From positions 18,190,501 to 18,254,500 of the forward strand of contig NC_084896.1 in the NCBI RefSeq assembly GCF_958979055.1: DNA of 64,000 bases, written 5' to 3'. The notes under the pieces were generated by a model. That model was given only the letters and a program-made list of their open reading frames with translations, had not been told where the DNA came from and did no database searches. Position numbers and translations under genes: made by a program. Source of the DNA: Alnus glutinosa. Lineage: Eukaryota; Streptophyta; Magnoliopsida; Fagales; Betulaceae. This document shows, piece after piece, positions 36,148 through 45,500 of the stretch. Each line of letters opens with the position of its first letter. The stretch's first letter is position 1.

Positions 36148-38384
36148 CAGACTCTTTGGAGCTTTATCCTTACTTTATTTGGGGTCGAGTGGGTTATGCC
36201 ACGTACGGTGTTGGAGTTGCTGAATAGTTGGGGGGCGGCGCTTGGGGGTGGTCTTGCTATTGAGGCTTGGCGGTTAGCTCCTTTATGCTTGCTGTGGTGT
36301 ATCTGGAGGGAGCGGAATGCTAGGTTGTTTGAAGATGTAGAAACTTCCATGGTGGAGCTTCGGAAGCGGTTGCTCAATTCTTTATATTTTTGGATAGCGC
36401 CCCATCATAGTTTGAGTTCTTTTACTTATGTAGAATTTTTAAATTTATTCTCTGTTCGTCCCTGTTAGGGGTTCTCTTGTATACTTCCCGTGTATAAGGG
36501 TTGCGCCCCTCTGCGCTTTTTATTTAATTGCAATTACTTATCAAAAAAAAAAAATACTATACAGTTGTGGTTTCTTTCCAGATATTGGTATGAAAGTGCT
36601 TATGGATAAGTTTCTCATAACTATTGAGTCTAACAAATCAAGATTGATCATGCATGACTTACTACAAGATATGGGTAGAGAAATTGTCCGTCAAGAATCA
36701 CATAAGGAACCAGAAAAACACAGTAGATTGTGGTTTCATGAAGACGTTCGTTATGTACTAAAAGAAAATATGGTAAGACTCAAAGACATTCTTTTGATTT
36801 TAGATTTTGCAAAAAATGATGGAGAAATACCGACACGCGCACACGCACACAAACATATAAGCACACACACTATCCGTCTCAAAAATAAGTATTTGGATGT
36901 AAGTAGAATGCCTTTAATCCAAAAGGATAAATAAATCATCAAGGAAATTGCCTTTTACACAATTTCAAAGATAGATATAGTTTTTATGAGTATTTTTGTG
37001 TTTTATTATATGAATAAGTAAGAGTAATAAGTAATTATGAGGAAAAAAAAAAACAATTTTGACATCTTGAATGTGATCACTTAGAGAAAATTCTTATAAT
37101 AAAAATTGCCATTATGAAAATCTCAAAAAAGAAAAGAAAAGAAACAACATAGAGAGCGAAACGGATGGAATATAAGTTTGTTTCCTTTTCATAGAATAAT
37201 GTTTATAAGAATAAAATTATAATTCTAGCAAGTGGCAAAATATGGAAAACTTTATGATTTGATTTTGTTGCCTCACTTAAACATTTATGCATTGTCTTGC
37301 CTGGGAACGAACAAAATTGAAGGCATATTAGTGGAGTTGCCTAAACAAGACTTGATGCGCTCGAGTTCTAAAACCTTTGAGAAGATGAAAAGGCTTAGAT
37401 TGTTTATAAGTCGTAACGCATGCTTTTTTGGAAAGCCTAATTCTCTCCCTAACGAGTTAAGAGTATTTGATTGGGCTGAATCTCCTTTACAATCTTTGCC
37501 ATCCAATTTTCATGGACAAAAACTTGTTGATTTAAGAATGCGTAATGGCCTTTTCAATGAGCCCAAGGAGGGATTCAAGGTACATATGATTGTTATTTTC
37601 AATATTTTTTTCTTTAAAATTATGTTGTAAACTTCTTTGAAGCTAAGTTATCCCCTATTCCTCTTTACAAAATTTCCAAAACCTGAGGATTATGGTATTC
37701 TCTGAATGTAAATTCCTAACAGAAATTCCTGATATTTCAAGAATCCCAAATTTGGAGAAATTATGTGTTTTTAAATGTAAAAATTTAGTTAAGGTTCATG
37801 ACTCTGTTGGATTCCTTGATAAGCTTAGAGTTCTATCATTTTTAGGATGCTTTAACCTTATCAATTTCCCAAGAAGTCTCAAGTTTAGGTCTCTGATATA
37901 TCTTGATCTTCGATATTGCCCAAGACTTCAGAACTTTCCTAAAATTCAATGTGAAATGAAATACTTACATTTACTCTGTTTAGACTACATTGCCATAAAA
38001 CTGTACTGGGATCTTTGGTTCATGAAAACTGTACGCACCTATCAAAATCAGATTTCATTGTGATACTTAATTGCTTCTCCACTTTATTTGAGTTAGATCT
38101 ATCAAGGAGTGATGTTGTTAGTGTGCCTGCTTGCATCAAAAGATTTGTTAGTTTGTGCTTTCTTACATTGGTGGATTGCAAGCAACTTCAAGTAGATCTT
38201 CCACCAAATATAGAACATATATCTGCTAAAGGATGTATTTCATTGGAAAGTTTTCCAGAAGTATCAAAAGAATATCAATTCCATACAAGCGAGTTACGAG
38301 CGTTGTATTGGATTGACTTGTCCAAATGCTATAAAATGCATTTGAATATACGGGATATGGTGGCAAATTCTTTATTGGGTAAGG

Positions 38385-38388
<4 letters not shown>

Positions 38389-38447
<59 letters not shown>
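38389..38447. repeat. (CT)n microsatellite in TNL intron 4
   Basis: About 29 CT units directly follow the GTATGT donor of exon 4 of the TNL pseudogene and fill the polypyrimidine part of that intron. Confidence 0.95.
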
Positions 38448-38450
<3 letters not shown>

Positions 38451-39192
38451 ATGTGCTTTGGTTTATGTGTTATTCTTTGAAAATTCATGATATTTGTTTA
38501 ATAGGTACATTTTAAGAGAGAATTTGGGGACTATTTTGGTGGTGGAATTTCATTTCCGGGAAATACAATACCGGACTCGTTCAGCCATCTCAAGGAGACT
38601 TCATATGGTACCACATGTGAAATAGATATTAACGGGCTCCCGCCATTAGATGAGATCAAAGGAATTGTTTTTTGTGCTGTTATTGGACCCATTTTTGGGA
38701 TCCCCCCAGACACAACCCATGCTCCTGGTGATTTTACGATCAGAAATAAAGATATAGGAATTGATGATAGACACAGATTTTGAGTTACTGGGCTCAGATC
38801 ATGTATGGCTGGAGTACTTCGTCCTAGAATCTTCTGAGCTTAAGGGGGACAGTCTTCAAGTTGAGTTTTCTATGATTCCATATTCACTCTTCATTCCAAG
38901 TTGTGGAGTTCATGTGATACATAAGTATGAAGAGAATGCGAAAGATCATCCAGGTGTGATCCTCGTGGATTTTAATTTCCGTTTTTATGACCCCAATTTA
39001 GAATTTGAAAATTCAGATGTTCAACCGAAGTGGATGAACTTGAAGACTATGAATTCAGTAGAATTGAAGGAATATTACATAGAATTCAATCATCTTAGAG
39101 GCGCCGCAGTGATGATGATGATTGCAACTTGGAATCTAGTTTTCACCCGCAACAGAAGAGGCGTTCTTCAACCTTGGGCGAATCACAACTAG

Positions 39193-40296
39193 ATCCCCTT
39201 ATTTATGCTTGATAGTTTTTTTTGTTATGGGTTAGCTGCCGACATTTCATAGCGCCAAACTCCAAGCAGCTAGATGGATTTTTTTTTTTTTCTTGTTAAG
39301 AGAATCATTTTTGTTACTTATTTTGTAATATTTGAAGTATATTGAATATATGAGCGAGCTAACGATTCGAGCCGAACGAGTCAAATCGAACTTATACAAG
39401 CCGAGCTCACAAGCTTTGTTTGAGCTGAGTCGAATTTATACGAGTATGTCTCATTGAATATATGAGCAGATTATTGTGTTCACGAATGACTCATTTATTT
39501 TTCAAACCAAGACCGAATCGAGTTTAAACAAGCCAAGTCAAATCGAGTTCACGAGAAGTCGGGCTTATCTAACACTTCCTCATCACTTTAGTTGTCAAGT
39601 TGATTTTTCAAAGAATCTGGGAGACTAATATAAAAAAAGGTTAAAAGAGGAAGCAGGGAAGTTGTCTGCTAGGAGGAATGACGTTAAATAATCAGTCAAG
39701 AATGCAAATTTTGGATTTCTAGGGTCGAAAAGCATGAAAAAGAGGTACAAAAGAACTTGAAAACGAGTATGAGAGCCAGGACGCAAAACGAAAGGGGAAA
39801 GTAAGAGATCGGAAATGTAGGAAGAGTTGGACTTCGGGGAGTAGTGGGAGTCGGAAAAACAACCATAATTTAAAGAGTTAGGACCGGAAAACAACAAGAG
39901 TCCACAGGCCATAAGATAACATATAGTTATTGAACTAAAAAAAAAAAAATCAGTGTCCTCACTCCAATTATGATCCTCATATAACAATTTTACAAGCTTA
40001 AAAAGGTAAGAAATTAGTACTAACCTAAAATGAACCAAATCGCATAAAGATGAAAAATCATGGAAATTAAGGAATGTCTAAATGTCAAAAAGTGAACCAA
40101 ATTGAGAAATAACTCAAAAAGGGATGGAATTGATTCGTTACCAAAATTAAAAAATGGGCCAAATTATTCTACATCAAATGGCTCCACTTACATTTCAAAA
40201 AAAAAATAATAAAAAAATGGCTTCGCTCAAGCGGACTTTTAGTGAAGGATTTTGTCTTGATTTGGCTCTAGCCAACTTCTATCGGACTAGCGGAGG
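39193..40296. other. Repeat-rich intergenic DNA
   Basis: 39193-39350 is the 3' flank of the TNL pseudogene. 39351-39560 is copy 2 of the dispersed repeat also seen at 3238-3440. 39590-40250 has one open frame on the minus strand (39625-40038) with no family resemblance, which I do not call a gene. Confidence 0.55.
39351..39560. repeat. Dispersed repeat, copy 2 of 2
   Basis: Starts TGAGCGAGCTAACGATTCG and follows 3238-3440 through the CGAGTATGTCTCATT and CAGATTATTGTGTTCACG blocks, same orientation. Confidence 0.65.
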
Positions 40297-40297
40297 C

Positions 40298-40975
40298 TAG
40301 GGCTATAATCAATCCAAGCTTTAAAATTTCAAGATTGGCTTGTTTATGAGTTGAGCTTTAATAGTTGAGTTCGATTTCGAGCCAAGCTATGAAATGTGTG
40401 TTCAAGCTCGGCTCGTTTAAAACTCGAACTCTTTGAGAATATCATTCAAGCTGAACCGACTACTCAACAAACTCGGCTCAGCTAGAGCTTGAGGTAGGCT
40501 ATTACATTTTTTAATTTGTAATCAAAGCAGAATTCAAGCCCAAGTTTGTGAAAAACCTCTATACATTTATTTATAGCATAAATATATAATATGTAACTAT
40601 ATAAAGCATATTATAAAATATAATACATTTCTATAAGTAACAAATTAACAATATGTTATTATATATAATTAGAGAACATAAACTATGGTATATGTATAAT
40701 GTGAGCAAGTAGTAAGTCTAATATACTCTATATAACTAAGTAACTATAGTATAAATATAATATATAACTATTGTTAACCATGTGTGATGTGATATATATA
40801 TATATATATATTATTATATACTAACCATTAATAACTTAATATGTTAGTTTAACATATTAAATATTATTATCAAAGTATTATAATTAATATGTGACACTAT
40901 ATTTACTTAACTAGTATGCTATATATATATATATATATAATCAAAATGACCTATAGACTATAGTTAACTACTAGT

Positions 40976-41006
<31 letters not shown>

Positions 41007-41455
41007 ACACACACACACACACACACACAAATATCAAGTAACATATAGTTAATTATATTTACTTAGTATATGCTAATTAACTAGATAATATGTTAGTTTA
41101 TGAACTAACTAGTTAGTATGTTAACTAATACACACACATATAAATATTAAGTAACATATATAACATATATTACTTAATTACTAATATACATGTTTAAATT
41201 TATATAACTCATTTTTAGTAATATATTAAAATATAGTTGTATATATAGAGAAGAGATATAAACAAGCTAACGAGTCGGACTAATGAGCTGGTCGAACTTT
41301 AAATGAGTTGAGCTCGCGAGCCCCTATCAAGTTTTATCGAGCGAGTCAGGTATGTATAAGTTACTAATCGAGCGGGTTTTTACAATATCGAGCTTGAGTT
41401 TGGATTTGGGCAAACCGAACGGGTTGTCGAATGAATTGGTTTATTTACAGTCCTA
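40298..41455. mobile_element. hAT-like non-autonomous element
   Basis: The left end TAGGGCTATAATCAATCCAA and the reversed right end TTAGGACTGTAAATAAACCAA are imperfect terminal inverted repeats. The subterminal regions are rich in CTCG/GAGC motifs and the interior is AT-rich with (TA)n, (CTA)n and (AC)n runs (40975-41030) and no open frame. The flanks AGCGGAGG and AGCGTAGC could be a decayed 8-bp target duplication, as made by hAT transposases. Confidence 0.5.
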
Positions 41456-41494
41456 AGCGTAGCATGTTGTCTTGACTTGGCTCAAGTCAATTTC

Positions 41495-41835
41495 TAGCAA
41501 ACTTTTAGCGAAGTTCAAGCCAATTTATAGCAGAATACTCTACACATCTCGTTTGTCTTATAAGAAGTGTCTCCCACTTCAAAAATACTCGTCCTCAAGT
41601 TATAATTTGGACAAGGTGGCTCATCCATCTAGAGAACTGTATCATGTGAAATTTTCATACCATGTAAAGAAATATATGAGAAATGTCAAAAACTTTAGCT
41701 GGACTCTTTTGTATCATGTGGAATTTGCATACGATAGAGAGATATGTTACTTTATGAGCCACTAGAATTAGCCAATTAAATTTTAATAAAAATACAAAAA
41801 GAAGATTACAAGACAAAGAAAAGAAGCCACTACGA
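41495..41835 (-). mobile_element. Gypsy pol-tail/LTR repeat, copy A
   Basis: On the minus strand it carries AACTTGAGGACGAGTATTTT, which reads like the NSRTS-F-EGE end of the gypsy polyprotein at 11081, followed by AT-rich LTR-like sequence. Closely related copies lie at 51895-52240, 54118-54432 and 54433-54640. Confidence 0.6.
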
Positions 41836-41854
41836 AAGTCCTTTTGTTTTTGAG

Positions 41855-42010
41855 CAATGCTACAGAGGAGCAAAATTTTCAGAATCCATCTGAAAATTTT
41901 GCTTGTCAGTGGCATTCTTGTAATTATTAAATTTTGCTTGTAAGTGGCATTCTTGTAATTATTCACTGACAAGCAAAATTTCCAGAGGGATTCCTGAAAT
42001 TTAGCTTCAT
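41855..42010. repeat. Small foldback repeat with tandem 36-bp core
   Basis: AAATTTTGCTTGTMAGTGGC-type 36-bp units occur twice (about 41897-41968), followed by an inverted CACTGACAAGCAAAATTT (41965-41982). The outer parts (GAGCAATGCTACAGAGG) look like the start of a plant MITE. Confidence 0.55.
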
Positions 42011-42580
42011 CCAAGCTTTACCCTTTGTTTTTTGTAGGGTCCAAGACGTTATTGCCATTTATGTCTATTTGACATAGCAACTACCAATTAAGTGCATGAA
42101 GACTTTGGGTGTTCAATGATGTTCAAACAAGATAAGCCCACAATGATTGTTATGTGTTATGTGTTCATTTTAATAAATAAAAGATAATAGTTGAAAACAA
42201 TAAAAGGCGTTATTAGCATTTTCTTAAACATCTTATACGCTAAAATAAAAGTTTGTGAATGTCAACAATATTATCTCCAAATGTTAAAGATTGGTCCAAT
42301 CTAATATGCCATATTTGCAAAGCAGATGCTTACTAGTAGAGAATGAAGAATAGCAACATATCTTCTCAAACTTAAAATTCAATTCATTGGTCATGTATGA
42401 GAAAATAGAAACAATCATAGTGTTATGTAATAAGTAGAGTTATCTTAAATCAAACAAACTTTTATTTGTTATACAGAAATATTAAGCATCTTTGCGCTAT
42501 CAAATATATATGAGAAAACTAAACGCTCCTTGAGTGAGGATATAATAAATCCAAAGACTCGCATATAAATTAATTTGCAT

Positions 42581-45500
42581 TCAAAACTGAGATGATTGGC
42601 TTGATTCATTTGATTGATTCGAATTCTCTCCACCACCAGTTATGATTCTCTCTAGTGATGATAGGAAAGGCTTGGAAGGCATTTGTAAGCATTCAACTTC
42701 TCCTTCAAGCATTTGTACAACTTTGTTCATTGAAGGGCGATCACTAGGCATCATCTGTATACACCATAATGCGACAATGATCATCTTTTTGCCTATTTTC
42801 TTTTCCTCATCTGTGGCGTCTTCAATTTCTATGTCTTTTCCATCATTCAATTGGTCATAGACCCAAGTAGGGAAATATATCTGGCTTGTGTGTTCTGCAA
42901 CTGCATTTATGTTCTTTCTTCTACCAGCCATTTCCATCAATAACATTCCAAAACTATAAACATCAGCTTTGTATGAAACACCTCCAATATTTTTGTAGAA
43001 CAACTCAGGAGCCATGTATCCTAACGTCCCTCTTGCAGCAGTCAAAGAAACAATGTTATCATCAGCTGGATATAACTTTGCGAGGCCAAAGTCAGAAACT
43101 TTGGGAGTAAAATTCTCATCAAGAATAATGTTGTGAGGCTTGATATCAAAATGCAAAATCTGCATGTCACATCCTTGATGTAGATATTCAATTCCACGAG
43201 CAACTCCTATAGCTATATCATACATTTTGTCATAGCTTAAGAGGGTACTTGCTTCTGGCGAAAATATATATTTATTCAATGAGCCATTAGGCATGAACTC
43301 ATATACGAGAGCCCGCTTTGATCTTTCAACGCAAAAACCAATAAGTTGCACTACATTAATATGGTGAATCCTTCCAATAGTCGCAACTTCATTTATAAAG
43401 TCTTGCCCATTAGCTTTGGACTTACTTAGCATCTTTATAGCTACAAGCCGGCCACTTCGAAGTGTTCCTTTAAATACGGTGCCATAGCCTCCTTCACCCA
43501 ATTTGTCATTGAAATTTTTGGTCATCTTCTTAATTTCAGAGTAAGAGTATCTTATTGGCATGAGGTTATTGTGGCTTTGCAAAAATTCTTCAACGGCATC
43601 ATACGACGATAAATGCCTCCTACGCCATTTACATATCAAAAACACAATCACACAGGGAGTCCCCAACACAACTTTTGCTGCAATGAATATTCCTGTGGAA
43701 GAATATTACCAAAATTGATTGTAAGCGAACATGTTGCATTGCTGTAAATAGTTACAACTCAATTAATTGCCTTCTGGATCTTAGTAATTATGTACAATAC
43801 TTGTTATTTCTTTTGGGTAACAATTGATATATTCATTTTGGCAACATGTTTAATTCATGCTTTAGTGTAAAGAATGATATGCTAAAAAGGAATAATAAAT
43901 AAAGAAGATCAAAGGAGAGAAGGTTCTGACCGTAGTCGATGGTCATGAACGTCAATAATGGGATTGGAGTTGGAAGAGCTGCAAAACATAAAATATATAT
44001 ATATTAATTAATTAATTAATAAAATTGGCTCAACAAATCTCACCTAGGGCCATGCTTAAGAAGAAATAAAAGCAACACTATAAACCTCTTGAATTTATAT
44101 GTCTGGGCTTTCAAATTAGGTTGAGCTTGATTTTATATATGCCTTCTCAATGACCTTGAGCTGAAGCTGTAGAAGTGCCGGTGGATGAATTATTTACTTA
44201 CTGAGGCTTCTAAACAAGGTTTCAATACTAACCATTTCTAGCTATCTTATCAAGGAAAGAGTGGGAGAAGGCAAAGGAAATTTTTTTATTCAAGATAGAA
44301 AGCTAATCTCTTAAGAAATCTAAGGTATTTTTTATTTTCCTCATTTCCCAGGCACATGGTTATCCTCTACTTGCTTCATCATCAAGGAGAATCAATCCAT
44401 TTCTATGTCATTGTGTTATTCTATACTATTCTGCAAATAACTTTTTGAGATTGAAACCTCACCTTTGTAAAAATGTGACTGAGGAACATATAGTCCTGCT
44501 AGTGCTGTTTTGGCAAAGAAAAGAATAACATCAGTATTTGGAAACATAGAATTAAAAATCATCATTTCTTTAAAGTTGAAAACATAGTATTAGTCACATT
44601 ATTTTATGTAAACATTAGTAATAACAACACATTGCAAGGAATGATCTACTTATATGTCTGGACTTTCAATTAGGCTGAGTTCAATTCCATGCCTTCTCAA
44701 CGACCGTGAGCTAAAGATGTAGCAGTCGATGAATTATTTACTTACTGAGACTTGTAAACAAGGTTTCAAAACTAACCCTTTCTAGCTATCTTATCAAGGA
44801 AAGAGTGGGAGAAGGAAATGAACTTTTTTTATTCAAGATAGAAACCTAATTTCTTAAGAAATCTAAGGTATTTTTTATTTTCCTCATTTCCCAAGCGCAT
44901 GGTTATCCTCTACTTGCTTCTTCATCAAGGAGAATCAACCCATTTCTATGTCATTGTGTCATTCTATACTATTCTGCAAATAACTTTTTGAGATTGAAAC
45001 CTCACCTTTGTCATTATATAACCGATCATATAGTCGTTGTAGTCCTGTACGTTCTGACTAAGAAAAGAATAACATCAGAATTTGGAAACATAGAATTAAA
45101 AATCAGCATTTCTTTTAAAGTTAAAAACATAGTAGTAGTCACATTATTTTATGTAAACATTAGTAATAACATCACATTGCAAGGAATGATCTACATATAT
45201 GTCTGGACTTCCAATTAGTTTGAGCTCAATTCTATGCCTTCTCAACGACCTTGAGCTAAAGATGTAGCAGTCGATGAATTACTTACCAAGGCTTGTAAAC
45301 AAGGTTTCAAAACTAACCCTTTCTAGCTATCTTATCAAGGAAATAATTGGGTAAGGCAAATGAAATTTTTTTAGGGTTAAATACTTTTTTGCTCTATGTG
45401 GTTTAAAAACTTTTTTATTTGCCCCATGTGGTTCATTTCGAATCGCAGATGGTCTGTCGTTTATGGCTAAAGACAAAGATGGTACTTCCATCTAAAAATT

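Larger units (their letters stand above)
31450..36468 (+). pseudogene. L1 ORF2 (endonuclease / reverse transcriptase / zf-RVT), disrupted
   Basis: ATG at 31450. Endonuclease domain first: SWNVRGLN, VETKM, GGDFNVV, SDHFPLL (31465-32150). Reverse transcriptase follows: GDKAPGPDGF (near 32806), [32 protein letters not shown] and FADDTLIF (near 33520). The zf-RVT region (34670-34860) and the LWCIWRERNARLFED tail (36290-36345) end the protein at 36466-36468. Lesions: TGG to TGA at 33274-33276, a one-base loss near 33612, a 57-bp inverted duplication at 33641-33764, and the nested insertion 34875-36147. ORF2 nicks the target and copies RNA there (target-primed reverse transcription). All catalytic motifs are still readable. 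Confidence 0.9.
29112..36550 (+). mobile_element. Near full-length L1 non-LTR retrotransposon inside the TNL pseudogene
   Basis: The insertion is flanked by the 17-bp duplication AAAATACTATACAGTTG at 29095-29111 and 36551-36567, and ends in the family 3' motif plus poly(A) just before the right duplication (its As merge with the tail). It carries a short 5' leader (about 50 bp), ORF1 and ORF2. Removing it rejoins the NB-ARC reading frame exactly, so it landed in an exon. It is itself broken by the nested insertion at 34875-36147. Coding damage is light, which points to a recent event. Confidence 0.93.
27187..39192 (+). pseudogene. TIR-NBS-LRR disease-resistance gene, disrupted
   Basis: Exon 1 (27187-27686) codes a TIR domain (YDVFLSFRGQDTR, then SENYASSPWCL). 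Exon 2 (28220-29111 plus 36568-36771) codes NB-ARC: P-loop GGIGKTT, kinase-2 LLILDDVD, RNBS-B GSRIIITTKD, GLPLAL, and MHDLLQDMG. Exons 3 (about 37307-37579) and 4 (about 37690-38383) code leucine-rich repeats. Exon 5 (38505-39192) codes the C-JID domain found after LRRs in TNL proteins. Lesions: nonsense at 27472-27474 and 28341-28343, frameshifts near 28757, 28970, 38000 and 38770, loss of the exon 3 acceptor AG (TG at about 37305), and a 7.4-kb L1 in exon 2. A TNL protein would sense pathogen effectors; this copy cannot make one. It may still be transcribed in part: the TIR exon alone is about 96 residues before its stop. Confidence 0.92.

Noticed and set aside
39625..40038. 137-codon minus-strand frame
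   Set aside because: No recognisable domain, no splice or promoter context, and it lies in repeat-rich DNA.
41472..41765. 97-codon plus-strand frame, with a similar one at 54165-54395
   Set aside because: They are the wrong-strand reading of the gypsy-tail repeat; the minus strand explains the sequence better.
41897..41982. Short regularly spaced repeats that might suggest a CRISPR-like array
   Set aside because: Only two direct units plus one inverted unit, in a plant nuclear genome; a small foldback repeat is sufficient.
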